From assembly GCF_000221045.1 (NCBI RefSeq), contig NC_015856.1:4633422-4697421 (forward strand): a stretch of 64,000 nt of DNA. The letters run 5' to 3'. Shown here in pieces: positions 27,777 through 37,452 of this stretch (position 1 is the stretch's first letter; every line of letters begins with the position of its first letter). A program made the position numbers and the translations under genes. The notes beneath the pieces were generated by a model that searched no databases, was not told where the DNA came from, and worked only from the letters and a program-made list of their open reading frames with translations. Origin of the DNA: Collimonas fungivorans Ter331 (lineage in GTDB: Bacteria > Pseudomonadota > Gammaproteobacteria > Burkholderiales > Burkholderiaceae_D).

Positions 27777-28502
27777 TCAGTGGATGATTTTCGCCAGGAA
27801 ATCGCGAGCGCGGTCGGAGCGCGGCGCACCGAAGAACTCGTCCTTGGTGCAGTCTTCCACCACCAAGCCCTTGTCCATGAACACCACGCGGTTGGCGACC
27901 TTCTTGGCGAAGCCCATTTCATGCGTCACCACCATCATGGTCATGCCTTCTTGCGCCAGGCCGACCATCACGTCCAGCACTTCATTGATCATTTCCGGAT
28001 CGAGCGCCGAAGTCGGTTCGTCGAACAGCATCGCGATCGGGTCCATCGACAAGGCGCGGGCAATCGCCACGCGTTGCTGCTGGCCGCCGGAGAGCTGGCC
28101 CGGGAACTTGTCTTTCTGCGCGATCAGGCCGACCCGGTCCAGGTATTTCAAGCCTTTTTCATTGGCTTCGTCCTGGCTGCGGCCCAGCACCTTGACCTGG
28201 CCGATGGTCAGGTTTTCGCGGATCGACATGTGCGGGAACAGTTCGAAGTTCTGGAACACCATGCCGATGCGCGCGCGCAGTTTCGACAGGTTGGTCTTGG
28301 GATCGCCGACCGAGATGCCGTCGACCGTGATATCGCCCTTCTGGAACGGCTCCAGGCCGTTGACGGTCTTGATCAGGGTCGATTTGCCGGAACCGGACGG
28401 TCCGCACACCACTACCACGTCGCCCTTGGCCACTTGCGTGGTGCAATCGGTCAGGACTTGAAATTGGCCGTACCACTTGCTGACGTTGTTAAGCTTAATC
28501 AT
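27777..28502 (-). CDS. gltL: Glutamate/aspartate ABC transporter ATP-binding protein
   Basis: This 241-aa polar amino-acid ABC ATPase has Walker A GPSGSGKSTLIK (near residue 34), signature LSGGQQQRVAIARAL, Walker B AMLFDEPTSALDP and H-loop VVTHEMGFA. It is the last gene of gltI-gltJ-gltK-gltL, a high-affinity glutamate/aspartate importer, and is followed by a strong terminator. Specificity is inferred from the linked binding proteins and from gdhA. Confidence 0.94.
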   Translation of the reverse strand: MIKLNNVSKWYGQFQVLTDCTTQVAKGDVVVVCGPSGSGKSTLIKTVNGLEPFQKGDITVDGISVGDPKTNLSKLRARIGMVFQNFELFPHMSIRENLTIGQVKVLGRSQDEANEKGLKYLDRVGLIAQKDKFPGQLSGGQQQRVAIARALSMDPIAMLFDEPTSALDPEMINEVLDVMVGLAQEGMTMMVVTHEMGFAKKVANRVVFMDKGLVVEDCTKDEFFGAPRSDRARDFLAKIIH

Positions 28503-28585
28503 GAGTATTTCTCCTAATTCCTGAATTCTGTTTTGCAGTCCGGGCCCCGCCCTTCCCCGGACAGGGCCTGAATTTTATCGAACGA

Positions 28586-29281
28586 TTATCGAATGATCGC
28601 AACCCTTTGCTGCAGTTTCTTGACCAGCGTCGACAAGCCGAAGCTCATCACGAAGTACACCACGGCGACAAACATGTACATTTCCACCAGGCGGCCGTCA
28701 CGCTGCGCGATCTTGGATGCAACGGTAACGAAGTCCGGCACCGAGCCCAGCACATACACCAGCGAAACGTCCTGGAACAGCACGATGGTCTGGGTCAGCA
28801 AGATCGGGATCATGTTGCGGAACGCTTGCGGCAGCACCACGTTGCCCATCATTTGCCAGTAGTTCATGCCGAGCGCGTAGCCGGCGGAAACCTGGCCGCG
28901 CGGAATCGACTGGATCCCGGAACGCATGATTTCGCAATAATAAGCTGCTTCAAACAAAATGAACGTGATCAATGCCGACGAGAATGCGCCAACCTGCACC
29001 GGCTGTGCCGCGCCGATAATCCAGGCGCCGATATACGGCACCAGGAAGTAGAACCAGAAAATCACCAGCACCAGCGGCACCGAGCGGATCAGGTTGACGT
29101 AGCTGGTGGCGATCAGGGAAATCACCTTGTTGTGCGACAAACGCATCATCGCCAGCACGGTGCCGAACAGGATGCCGCCTATCATCGCCACCAAAGTCAG
29201 CGTCAGCGTGAACTTCATGCCGGTGGTGAACAGGTACATCCAGGAGCGCTGGATGACGTCAAAATCGAAATTCGAAAACAT
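28586..29281 (-). CDS. gltK: Glutamate/aspartate ABC transporter permease GltK
   Basis: This 231-aa inner-membrane permease is of the HisMQ type. It has several hydrophobic helices (FTLTLTLVAMIGGILFGTVLAM, LVLVIFWFYFLVPYIGAW) and the ABC-coupling loop SAGYALGMNYWQMMGNVVLPQAFR. It starts 2 bases after the gltJ stop codon, so the two permeases are translationally coupled and probably form a heterodimer. Confidence 0.93.
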   Translation of the reverse strand: MFSNFDFDVIQRSWMYLFTTGMKFTLTLTLVAMIGGILFGTVLAMMRLSHNKVISLIATSYVNLIRSVPLVLVIFWFYFLVPYIGAWIIGAAQPVQVGAFSSALITFILFEAAYYCEIMRSGIQSIPRGQVSAGYALGMNYWQMMGNVVLPQAFRNMIPILLTQTIVLFQDVSLVYVLGSVPDFVTVASKIAQRDGRLVEMYMFVAVVYFVMSFGLSTLVKKLQQRVAIIR

Positions 29282-29283
29282 GA

Positions 29284-30036
29284 TTAATGGCCTCCCGTGT
29301 TGGCGCTGCCGGCAGCAATGAAGCCAGGAATCGCGATCGCTTTTTCAAGCCAGCGCGCCAGCAGCAAGGCAATCCCCGAGATGATCACGTAGATCACGGT
29401 GGCGCCGGTGAGGGCTTCGAAAGTCTGGAAGGTGAATTCACGCATCGAGTAGGTAGCGGCGGTCAGCTCCACCAGGCCGATCGTCAGTGCGACCGAGCTG
29501 TTCTTGATGATTGCTGCAAATTCGTTGGTCAGGGACGGGATGATGATCCGGAACGACATCGGCAGCAATACGTAGCGATATGTTTGCGGCAACGTCAGAC
29601 CGAGTGCAGTACCCGCCAGCTTTTGGCCACGGGGCAGTGCATTGATGCCAGCGGATACCTGTACGGCGATCCGCGACGACGTAAAAAAACCCAGCGCCAG
29701 GAAGGCGGTGATGAATGATGCGTTCGGCAGGCTCTTGAGCCAGTTGCCTATGCCCGCAGGGACGATTTCCGGCATCACGAAATACCAGAGGAACATCTGC
29801 ACGATCAGCGGGATGTTACGGAATAATTCAACGTAGCCGTTGGCTACGCGCACTGCCCATTTGTTAGGCATGGTACGGATCGTACCGATCACGGTGCCGA
29901 TGACCAGCGCCATGATCCAGGCCGACGCGGACAACGCAAGCGTCCACTTCAGGCCGGCCAGCAAGGTGTCCATGTAGGTGCTGACACCATCGGGAGACTC
30001 TTGCCAGAAGATGCCCCAGTTCCAGTTGTAATGCAT
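29284..30036 (-). CDS. gltJ: Glutamate/aspartate ABC transporter permease GltJ
   Basis: This 250-aa HisMQ-type permease starts with MHYNWNWGIFWQESPDG, typical of GltJ. Helices are visible at WTLALSASAWIMALVIGTVIG and VIYVIISGIALLLA. The ABC-coupling loop is KLAGTALGLTLPQTYRYVLLP. It follows gltI after a 134-base gap that contains a hairpin terminator, so its expression is probably lower than that of the binding protein. Confidence 0.93.
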   Translation of the reverse strand: MHYNWNWGIFWQESPDGVSTYMDTLLAGLKWTLALSASAWIMALVIGTVIGTIRTMPNKWAVRVANGYVELFRNIPLIVQMFLWYFVMPEIVPAGIGNWLKSLPNASFITAFLALGFFTSSRIAVQVSAGINALPRGQKLAGTALGLTLPQTYRYVLLPMSFRIIIPSLTNEFAAIIKNSSVALTIGLVELTAATYSMREFTFQTFEALTGATVIYVIISGIALLLARWLEKAIAIPGFIAAGSANTGGH

Positions 30037-30127
30037 ATTAAGTCCCCTCTATTACTCAAATCTCCATCGTTGCGCTGTCAGCCGGCAGGCGCCGATTGTG
30101 CAACGCAGCAATTCAATTTCAGAAACA

Positions 30128-30153
30128 AAACGGGAGGCTTGCGCCTCCCGTTT
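30128..30153 (-). terminator. Intercistronic terminator between gltI and gltJ
   Basis: Perfect 11-base arms aaacgggaggc and gcctcccgttt surround a 4-base loop, followed on the minus strand by TTTTGTTTC. Its place inside the operon suggests partial termination that favours the binding-protein transcript. Confidence 0.82.
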
Positions 30154-30170
30154 CATTCTTATCGCCGTTC

Positions 30171-31124
30171 TTATTTTTTCTTCAACTTCAACGATTGTTT
30201 CTGCGCTTCAGGGACGGCAGCATAGGCAGCCGGATCGCCGGAATCGGTAGGCTTGGCAAACGCAGCCTTCAGCTCAGGGCTGATTGGCACGTTCAGGTTG
30301 ATGCCCTTGGGCGGAATCGCCTTCAGGAACCATTTTGCGTAGATGTCGTTGATCTGGCCCGAGGTGTAGACATTGCTCAGTGCAGTGTCGACCGCTTTCT
30401 TGAACGGCAGGTCGTCCTTGCGCTCGATGATGCCGTACGGCTCGACCGACAGGGCTTCCTTGGTGATTTCGTAGTCGGCAGGCGCTCTCGAGCTGGCCGC
30501 CAGCGATGCCAGCAGGATGTCATCCATCACAAACGCCGTGGCGCGGCCGGTTTCCACCATCAGGAAAGCTTCAGCATGGTCTTTGGCAGCCAGGATGTTC
30601 ATGCCGAGGTTGCGCTCGCCATTGAGGATCGTGACTTGCTTCAGGTTCGACGTGCCGGAAGTGGAAACGATGGTCTTGCCCTTGAGGTCGTCCAGCGTCT
30701 TGATGTTGGAAGATTTCTTGGCCAGGATACGGTTCGCGGTCACGTACATGGTCGGCGCAAAGGAAACGACCTTTTGGCGCTCTGCATTGTTGGTGGCGGA
30801 ATCGCAGGACAGGTCGATGGTGCCGTTGGAGATCAGCGGGATACGGGTCGCCGAAGTCACTGGAACCATCTTCACGTTCAAGGCGGTCAGGCCGAGTTGT
30901 TTCTGAATGGCGGTCGCGGCTTTCAGGCACAAGTCGATCGAGTAACCTTGATACGATTGTTTGTCATCAAGGTAAGAGAATGGAATGGACGAATCGCGCA
31001 CACCCAGGGTAATGGTGCCGGTATCCTTGATTTTTTTGAGTGTTCCGGTCAGTTCTTGCGCTTGTACGGAGCCAACCATTACTCCCAAGCCTAGCAAAGC
31101 GACGACCAATTTTGATGACATCAT
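30171..31124 (-). CDS. gltI: Glutamate/aspartate ABC transporter substrate-binding protein
   Basis: This 317-aa periplasmic binding protein has a Sec signal peptide (residues 1-22, LVVALLGLGVMVGSVQAQE). The family-3 solute-binding core has TITLGVRDSSIPFSYLDDKQ, GYSIDLCLKAATAI, IDLSCDSATNNAERQKVVSF and MDDILLASLAA. GGGAG lies 5 bases before the ATG at 31124. A mini-hairpin GCTGC-TGTG-GCAGC lies in the 167-base leader. It is the first gene of the gltIJKL set. Confidence 0.94.
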   Translation of the reverse strand: MMSSKLVVALLGLGVMVGSVQAQELTGTLKKIKDTGTITLGVRDSSIPFSYLDDKQSYQGYSIDLCLKAATAIQKQLGLTALNVKMVPVTSATRIPLISNGTIDLSCDSATNNAERQKVVSFAPTMYVTANRILAKKSSNIKTLDDLKGKTIVSTSGTSNLKQVTILNGERNLGMNILAAKDHAEAFLMVETGRATAFVMDDILLASLAASSRAPADYEITKEALSVEPYGIIERKDDLPFKKAVDTALSNVYTSGQINDIYAKWFLKAIPPKGINLNVPISPELKAAFAKPTDSGDPAAYAAVPEAQKQSLKLKKK

Positions 31125-31291
31125 AACAACTCCCGTAAAAAAAATTATCTGTATAGTTTAACAAACTCGCTGCCACAGCAGCAGACTTAAACCTATGCTT
31201 ATTTATTATTCTCACCTCTTCTTCAAAAACGCTTGTCTCCACCCTTGCTCATTTTGCATAAATTAACGATTACAGCCAATTCTGTTTACTT

Positions 31292-32233
31292 TCAGTTGCC
31301 AACCTGGTCCGACGGAAAGCGCAACGACTCCCTGAAAAGATAGCCCATGGGCATGTTCAACACGAGATTATTTTTTGCCGGGATCGGACTCAGGAACCAC
31401 TTGGTGTATAACTTGTTGATCTCGCCATCGTGGATGATGCGCCCCATTTCACGGTCGACCACTGCCTTGTAGCTGGTATCGCCTTTCGGCAGCATGATAG
31501 CGTAAGGCTCGGTTGTCAAAGGCTCGCCGACAATGGCGTAGGCCGCAGGATCCTTGGCGGTAGCCTTCAGGCCGTACAGCAGCACGTCATCCATCACAAA
31601 AGCGTCAGCCGCCTTGTCTTCCACCATCTTGAACGATTCGTTGTGATCGCGTCCTTCCACTATGGTCATGTTCAGGGAACGGACCTGGCCACGGTCGACC
31701 AGCGATTTGACGCTGGTCGTGCCCTTGGTGGTCGCCACCTTCTTGTCGCGCAGGTCCGGCCAGTTCTTGATCTTGTCTTCCACCCGCACCAGCATGCGCG
31801 ACGACGCCATGAAATGCGCAATGGTGAAACTGACCTGCTTGCGCCGTTCTGCGTTGTTGGTGGTCGAGCCACATTCCAGGTCGATTTTTCCGCTTGCGAT
31901 CATGTCAATGCGATTAGATGAAGTCACTGGAACATAGACGATATTCAATTGCGGCAGTTTCAATTGTTGCTTCACCGCATCGGCAATCTTGAGACACAGG
32001 TCGATGGCATAACCCACCGGTTTTTTATCCTGGTCCACAAACGAAAACGGGAACGACGCCTCCCGGTAACCGATCGTGATGGTCTTGCTGTCGCGGATCT
32101 TCGTCAGCACATCTTCCGCATGAACAGCTGTTGCGGCGACGCCCAACGTTATCGCTAACACCATGCCCAGACCTGCATTGCACCACGCGGCCGCAATGCT
32201 TCCCTGGCCGCTCCTACCTTTCCCGATTCCCAC
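31292..32233 (-). CDS. Second glutamate/aspartate-type ABC substrate-binding protein (GltI paralogue)
   Basis: This 313-aa family-3 binding protein is clearly paralogous to the neighbouring gltI. The shared pattern is TITIGYREASFPFSFVDQDK, GYAIDLCLKIADAV, IDLECGSTTNNAERRKQVSF and MDDVLLYGLKA. I chose the GTG at 32233, which has GGGGAG ahead of it and gives a signal peptide (GLGMVLAITLGVAATAVHAED). The frame remains open 42 codons further upstream through sequence that does not resemble a protein N-terminus. It probably feeds the same permease. Tandem duplication followed by divergence is inferred. Confidence 0.88.
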   Translation of the reverse strand: MGIGKGRSGQGSIAAAWCNAGLGMVLAITLGVAATAVHAEDVLTKIRDSKTITIGYREASFPFSFVDQDKKPVGYAIDLCLKIADAVKQQLKLPQLNIVYVPVTSSNRIDMIASGKIDLECGSTTNNAERRKQVSFTIAHFMASSRMLVRVEDKIKNWPDLRDKKVATTKGTTSVKSLVDRGQVRSLNMTIVEGRDHNESFKMVEDKAADAFVMDDVLLYGLKATAKDPAAYAIVGEPLTTEPYAIMLPKGDTSYKAVVDREMGRIIHDGEINKLYTKWFLSPIPAKNNLVLNMPMGYLFRESLRFPSDQVGN

Positions 32234-32361
32234 GCTGCTCTCCCCGTTGACTTGCGCTGTCGATGGTGTTTTTATGCAATGAATATGCTTAATGCAATAT
32301 TCAAGCCAGCTGTTTGCATGTCGGCGGCGACTGCCTTGGCGTCGCTCTTTTGCAGACAAGT

Positions 32362-32420
32362 CCCTGGATACGACCAGGGCCAGATGACACGCGCTCAGCT
32401 AAGGTTAAAGCTTGAGCGCG
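32362..32420. other. Two hairpins in the gdhA downstream region
   Basis: A strong stem-loop (cgcgctca-gct, loop aaggttaa, agc-t-tgagcgcg; 32390-32420) and a smaller one (ccctgg-atacga-ccaggg; 32362-32379) lie between gdhA and the second binding-protein gene. Neither has a T-run, so they are not obvious intrinsic terminators. They may protect the gdhA 3' end. Confidence 0.45.
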
Positions 32421-32452
32421 CGCAAAACATCCCGACTATAACGCAACATCAA

Positions 32453-33739
32453 TCAAGGATACAAACCACGCATTTCACGCGCCTGCAGGACACGGGTACA
32501 GGCAACGATAAACGCAGCGGTGCGCAGCGATACCTTCTTCTCTTCGGCCAGTTGCCAGACCGCGGTAAACGCTTCGCGCATGATGCGGGTCAGGCGCAGG
32601 TTGATTTCATCTTCAGTCCAGAAGAAACTGGAGAAATCCTGCACCCATTCGAAATAACTCACCGTCACGCCGCCGGCATTGGCGATCACGTCAGGCACCA
32701 CCAGCACGCCCTTTTCATGCAGGATGTCGTCCGCGGCCGGGCTGGTCGGGCCGTTGGCGCCTTCCAGGATGATCTTGGCGCGGATGGTCGGCGCATTCTC
32801 CACGGTAATTTGTTGCTCCAGAGCAGCTGGCACCAAAATATCGCAATCGACAGCCCAAAACTGCGCACGGTCGCTGATTTCTTCGCCGCCCTTGAAACCG
32901 GCGACGCTGCCGGTTTCATTGACGTGGGCTTGCAACGCCGCCACGTCGAGGCCGCTGGAACGCACCACGGTCGAGATATGGTCTTGCACCGCCACCACCT
33001 TGGCGCCGGCTTCCGAGAACAGCCGCGCAGCAATGCCGCCGACATTCCCGAAACCCTGCACCGCAATCTTGGCGCCGTGGATATCCAGGCCGCGCTTGAC
33101 CGCTGCTTCGCAACCCACCACGAACACGCCGCGGCCGGTGGCTTCGCGCCGTCCCAGGCTGCCGCCCAGTGAAATCGGCTTGCCGGTGACCACGCCCGAC
33201 GCGGTGCTGCCCTGGTTCATGGAATAGGTATCCATCATCCAGGCCATGATCTGTTCGTTGGTGTTGACATCCGGTGCCGGGATGTCCTTGTTGGGGCCGA
33301 TGATGATGCCGATCTCGCTGGTGTAACGGCGCGTCATGCGCTGCAGCTCGCCTTGCGACAAGGTCTTCGGGTCAACCCGGATGCCGCCCTTGGCGCCGCC
33401 GTACGGCACGTTCACGGCCGCGTTCTTGACCGTCATCCAGGCCGACAGGGCCATCACTTCAGACAGCGTCACGTCCTGGTGGAAACGCACGCCGCCCTTG
33501 CCTGGGCCGCGCGAGGTGTTGTGCTGCACGCGATAGCCTTCGAAGTGGGCAATGGTGCCGTCGTCGCGTTCGATAGGGACGTCGACGATCAGCATCCGCT
33601 TCGGACGTTTCATGGTCTCGACCCAGCGGGCCAAGTTGCCGAGGTAAGGTGTTACGCGATCGATTTGTTCGAGGTAGTCGCCCCATGGGCCGATGCCATG
33701 TTGCGTGAGATAGGATGGAACTTCGTGCTTGATAGTCAT
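32453..33739 (-). CDS. gdhA: Glutamate dehydrogenase (Glu/Leu/Phe/Val dehydrogenase family)
   Basis: This 428-aa enzyme interconverts glutamate and 2-oxoglutarate plus ammonia. The substrate-domain motif [18 protein letters not shown] is followed by the catalytic lysine region [14 protein letters not shown] (near residue 110). The Rossmann region is [20 protein letters not shown], followed by VAVQDH. Its length and the Asp/His after the beta-2 strand suggest the NAD-type catabolic enzyme. It lies upstream of two glutamate-binding proteins and gltJKL, forming a glutamate uptake and use cluster. Confidence 0.95.
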   Translation of the reverse strand: MTIKHEVPSYLTQHGIGPWGDYLEQIDRVTPYLGNLARWVETMKRPKRMLIVDVPIERDDGTIAHFEGYRVQHNTSRGPGKGGVRFHQDVTLSEVMALSAWMTVKNAAVNVPYGGAKGGIRVDPKTLSQGELQRMTRRYTSEIGIIIGPNKDIPAPDVNTNEQIMAWMMDTYSMNQGSTASGVVTGKPISLGGSLGRREATGRGVFVVGCEAAVKRGLDIHGAKIAVQGFGNVGGIAARLFSEAGAKVVAVQDHISTVVRSSGLDVAALQAHVNETGSVAGFKGGEEISDRAQFWAVDCDILVPAALEQQITVENAPTIRAKIILEGANGPTSPAADDILHEKGVLVVPDVIANAGGVTVSYFEWVQDFSSFFWTEDEINLRLTRIMREAFTAVWQLAEEKKVSLRTAAFIVACTRVLQAREMRGLYP

Positions 33740-33992
33740 ATTTTTGCGCGCTCCTGGAAGTTGCAGACCGGCCCCCTGGTTAAGGACAGCAATAAGGACG
33801 ACAGGGGAACTGACAGCGGGGGCTAAATCGATCTAGTGGCGAATCGTAGGACAACGGCACAGGGCAAAGCCAATGCTTTGTGCGCATGTAACTATGCATT
33901 TTTTGCATTGATATTAAAAATGCAATCCAAACATGGTGAGCATGGTTTTCGCGCAACGTCCTGCGTGCGCCGCGTGCCTGCAGTTCCGGGAT
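33740..33992. other. Intergenic region upstream of gdhA
   Basis: These 253 bases between the LysR gene and gdhA (both minus) hold no gene that I can support. They must include the gdhA promoter, but no confident -35/-10 pair or operator was recognised. Confidence 0.4.
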
Positions 33993-34994
33993 TTATGCGA
34001 GCGCCGCCGGCGTTTTACGTTTTGCGTTTTTGGCGGCTTCCTTGGCTGCTTCTTTGGTTGCCTGTTCCTGCTGTTGCAGCAGGTAAGCCCATAACCGCGC
34101 CACCACCGGCTTGCCGGGCCGTTGCACGGTAGGACGTTCGCGGTAGAGGCGGATTTCCATGGTCGCTTCCCATTCGGGTGCGCTATCGTCGATCCTGTCG
34201 ACCCTGGCCAGCTGCTTCAGCTTGACTTCTCGGGTCACCGCCGACTCCGGCAGGAAGGCCACGCCATGCCCTTCCAGCGCCATCATTTTCAAGCCTTCCG
34301 CCATGTCTGTCTCGTAGCGTTTTTCAAGGTAGAGCGGCTTCTTGGCGTCGGCCAGGATCAGTTCCACCATGCGCCCGAGGTAAGCATTGCTGGTATAGGA
34401 CAAGAATGGCAAAGGCGCGCCTGCGCTGCCGGGAAAGACATAGTCCGGCACCCCGGCCTTGTTGCAATGGGCATACGCGCGCAGCACCTCGCTGCCCAGT
34501 GTGATCAGGTCGTAGCGGCCGGTATCGAGCTGCACCGGCTGGCGCGGATGGTGATAGCACAGCAGCAGGTCGCAGCCGCCGTCCACCATCGCCATCACGG
34601 CGTCATGCACGTTCAAGGCCAGCAGGCGCGTATTGAGCGGTCCGAAACCGTCTTCCAGCAAACGGATCCAGCGCGGCACGTAGGTCAGCGACAAGGTATG
34701 CGGCACGGCGAAATCCACCGTGCTCAACGCGGTCGGACGCTTGCCGCGCATCAGCGCACGGGCGTTGTTGATCTGGCCCAGCATCTCCAGCGCCTGCTCG
34801 TAAAACACTTCGCCGGCTGCGGTCAGCCGCGTCGGATAGGAGGTGCGGTCGATCAGGTCGGCGCCCAGCCACGCTTCCAGCGACTGGATGCGGCGCGAGA
34901 AGGCCGGCTGCGTGACATGACGCAATTCTGCGGAGCGGCTGAAACTATGCGTTTCCGCCAACGAAATGAAGTCTTCTAACCATTTGCTTTCCAT
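33993..34994 (-). CDS. LysR-family transcriptional regulator (HypT/QseD-like)
   Basis: This 333-aa LysR-type regulator has its N-terminal winged helix-turn-helix at about 4-62 (LEDFISLAETHSFSRSAELR, TQPAFSRRIQSLEAWLG). A type 2 periplasmic-binding-like effector domain follows (about 90-300). The opening MESKWLEDFISLAETHSF resembles the hypochlorite-responsive HypT/QseD group, a tentative match from memory. The tail is a lysine/alanine-rich stretch (KEAAKEAAKNAKRK), probably disordered. The ATG at 34994 gives the canonical start; the frame extends upstream without homology. Possible targets are gdhA downstream or the exporter upstream. Confidence 0.87.
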   Translation of the reverse strand: MESKWLEDFISLAETHSFSRSAELRHVTQPAFSRRIQSLEAWLGADLIDRTSYPTRLTAAGEVFYEQALEMLGQINNARALMRGKRPTALSTVDFAVPHTLSLTYVPRWIRLLEDGFGPLNTRLLALNVHDAVMAMVDGGCDLLLCYHHPRQPVQLDTGRYDLITLGSEVLRAYAHCNKAGVPDYVFPGSAGAPLPFLSYTSNAYLGRMVELILADAKKPLYLEKRYETDMAEGLKMMALEGHGVAFLPESAVTREVKLKQLARVDRIDDSAPEWEATMEIRLYRERPTVQRPGKPVVARLWAYLLQQQEQATKEAAKEAAKNAKRKTPAALA

Positions 34995-35091
34995 GCCGCT
35001 ATCGTAACGCGAGTCGGCGCGGCGGCATAGAAAATTGGCGGACCTGCGGCCGACAAGCTGCATCGGCGTTGTACTTCTGCACCTTGTACTT

Positions 35092-36972
35092 CTACATTAC
35101 CTGCACCACGTTTTCAGGATACCCGCCGTCGATTCCCGGCGAAGGGCCTTCCACTTCTTCCGGATGCGCTTGCTGGCGCTGCCACATCTGCGCGTAGGCG
35201 CCGTCCGCCGCCAGCAGCTGGAGGTGGGTGCCGCGCTCGATGATGCGGCCGTGGTCCAGCACCAGGATCTGCGCCGCATCGGCGATGGTCGACAAGCGGT
35301 GGGCGATGACCAGCGTGGTGCGGTCCTTGGCGATTTCCTTGAGCTGCGCCTGGATCGCCTGTTCCGATTTCGAATCGAGCGCCGAGGTGGCCTCGTCGAA
35401 AATCAACAGCGCGGGATTTTTCAGCAAAGTGCGCGCGATCGCCACCCGCTGCTTTTCGCCGCCCGACAATTTTAAGCCGCGCTCGCCCACCATCGAATCG
35501 TAGCCGTCCGGCAGCGATTCGATGAAATCGTGGATATGCGCCGCCTTGGCGACCGCGACGATTTCCGCCTTGCTGGCGCCCGGCTTGCCGTAGGCGATGT
35601 TGTATTCGATGCTGTCGTTGAACAGCACCGTATCCTGCGGCACGATGCCGATCGCCTGGCGCAGCGAAGCCTGGGTGATGTCGCGCAAATCCTGGCCGTC
35701 GATCGTGATGCGGCCGTTGTTGATATCGTAAAAACGGAACAGCAAACGCGACAGGGTCGACTTGCCGGAACCGCTGTGGCCGACCACCGCGGTGGTGGTG
35801 CCGGCGGCAATCGTGAAATCGACGTCGAACAGGATCTGGCGCTTGCTCTCGTAGCTGAAATCCACATGCGCAAAACGCACTTGCGCGCCGCCGGTCAGCA
35901 GCGGCGGCGCCTGCACGGCGTCGGCGATTTCGCGATTCTCATCGAGCAGGTGGAACAGCCGCTCCATGTCGGCCAGGCTCTGCTTGATTTCGCGGTAGAT
36001 GACGCCGAGGAAATTGAGCGGAATATACAGCTGGATCATGAAGGAGTTGACCAGCACCAGGTCGCCCAGCGTCATCTTGCCGTCGATTACGCCCTGCGTG
36101 GCGCGCCACAGGATCAGCGTCACCGCGATGGCGATGATCAGCGATTGCCCGGTATTGAGCAGGGACAGCGAGGTCTGCGATTTCACCGCCGCGGTTTCGT
36201 AGCGCATCAAGCCGTCGTCGTAGCGCCGCGCTTCGTATTCCTCGTTGCCGAAATACTTGACGGTTTCGTAGTTGATCAGCGAATCGATGGCCTTGGTGTT
36301 GGCGCTCGAATCGAGGGTGTTCATGGTGCGCCGGAAATGGGTGCGCCATTCGGTGACGGTGACGGTAAAAAAAATGTAGCTCACCAGCGCCACCGCGGTG
36401 ATGCCGGCGAACCAGATGTCGTAGTGCAGCACCAGGTAACCCAGCACCAGCGAGATTTCGATCAGGGTCGGCAGGATGCTGAACAGCGCATACGACACCA
36501 GCGACGAGATGCCGCGTGTGCCGCGTTCGATGTCGCGCGTCATGCCGCCGGTCTGGCGGTTCAGGTGGAAGCGCAGCGATAGCGAATGCAGGTGGCGGAA
36601 CACCTGCAGGGCGATGGTGCGCACCGCGCGCTGGGTGACGCGCGCGAACACGAACTCGCGCAATTCGGTGAACAGGGTGGTGCTCAGGCGCAGCGCGCCG
36701 TAGGCCGCCAGTATCCCCAGCGGCAGCACCAGCATCGCCTGCGGATGGCTGACCGTGATGGTCATGCTGTCGACCAGTTTCTTCAGCACCAGCGGTACGC
36801 CGACATTGGCCAGCTTGGCGCCCAGCATGAACAGCAGCGCCAGCGAGACGCGCCACTTGTAGGTCCAGAGATAGGGCAGCAAGGTCTTGAGCGTGGCCCA
36901 GTCGCTACGCTTTGGCTGGCCGCTGCCGGTAACTGCGGCGGGCTCTGGCGACGTGTAAGAATGGTGGCGCAT
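35092..36972 (-). CDS. Atm1-type ABC exporter (fused permease and ATPase)
   Basis: This 626-aa half-transporter has a six-helix exporter domain at about 30-330 (VSLALLFMLGAKLANVGVPL, FRHLHSLSLRFHLNRQTGGM). The C-terminal ATPase has Walker A VGHSGSGKSTLSR, signature LSGGEKQRVAIART, Walker B LLIFDEATSALDSKSE and H-loop VIAHRLSTIADA. The motif NRQTGGMTRDIERGTRG is typical of Atm1/HMT1 exporters, which move glutathione-linked sulfur or metal compounds. Its ATG is 72 bases from the divergent thioesterase gene. Confidence 0.92.
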   Translation of the reverse strand: MRHHSYTSPEPAAVTGSGQPKRSDWATLKTLLPYLWTYKWRVSLALLFMLGAKLANVGVPLVLKKLVDSMTITVSHPQAMLVLPLGILAAYGALRLSTTLFTELREFVFARVTQRAVRTIALQVFRHLHSLSLRFHLNRQTGGMTRDIERGTRGISSLVSYALFSILPTLIEISLVLGYLVLHYDIWFAGITAVALVSYIFFTVTVTEWRTHFRRTMNTLDSSANTKAIDSLINYETVKYFGNEEYEARRYDDGLMRYETAAVKSQTSLSLLNTGQSLIIAIAVTLILWRATQGVIDGKMTLGDLVLVNSFMIQLYIPLNFLGVIYREIKQSLADMERLFHLLDENREIADAVQAPPLLTGGAQVRFAHVDFSYESKRQILFDVDFTIAAGTTTAVVGHSGSGKSTLSRLLFRFYDINNGRITIDGQDLRDITQASLRQAIGIVPQDTVLFNDSIEYNIAYGKPGASKAEIVAVAKAAHIHDFIESLPDGYDSMVGERGLKLSGGEKQRVAIARTLLKNPALLIFDEATSALDSKSEQAIQAQLKEIAKDRTTLVIAHRLSTIADAAQILVLDHGRIIERGTHLQLLAADGAYAQMWQRQQAHPEEVEGPSPGIDGGYPENVVQVM

Positions 36973-37044
36973 AGGGTGACAATCGTAAAGAATGGTTTAA
37001 GCTACGGATACAAAACCAATTGTAGCTCTCAGGGGAAATAACCG

Positions 37045-37452
37045 ATGACTGATCAAAACAACAATCAATTGCCACCCGACACCATGCCGCAGCTGCGGGT
37101 GATGCCGATGCCGTCCGACGCCAACGTGCACGGCGACGTCTTCGGCGGCTGGATCATGGCACAAGTCGACATTGCCGGCTCGCTGCCGGCCACCCGTCGC
37201 GCCAACGGCCGTGTCGCCACGATCGCGGTGAACTCCTTTTTGTTCAAGCAGCCGGTGTTTGTCGGCGACCTGCTGTCGTTTTATGCCGAGATCGTCAAGG
37301 TCGGCAATACTTCGATCACCGTCAACGTCGAGGTGTATGCCGAACGCAACCGGCTGCAGACGGAAGTCGTGAAAGTGACCGAAGCGACGCTGACTTATGT
37401 CGCCACCGACGCCCAGCGCAAGCCGCGTCAGCTGCCGCCGCTGGCGTCCTGA
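37045..37452 (+). CDS. yciA: YciA-type acyl-CoA thioesterase
   Basis: This 135-aa hotdog-fold thioesterase hydrolyses acyl-CoAs. The family motif NVHGDVFGGWIMAQVDIAGS (residues about 28-47) holds the catalytic Asp, and VATIAVNSFLFKQPVFVGDLLSFYAE follows. GGGG lies 7-10 bases before the ATG. It is divergent from the exporter gene, and its last 25 bases overlap the 3' end of the convergent IclR gene. Confidence 0.94.
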   Translation: MTDQNNNQLPPDTMPQLRVMPMPSDANVHGDVFGGWIMAQVDIAGSLPATRRANGRVATIAVNSFLFKQPVFVGDLLSFYAEIVKVGNTSITVNVEVYAERNRLQTEVVKVTEATLTYVATDAQRKPRQLPPLAS

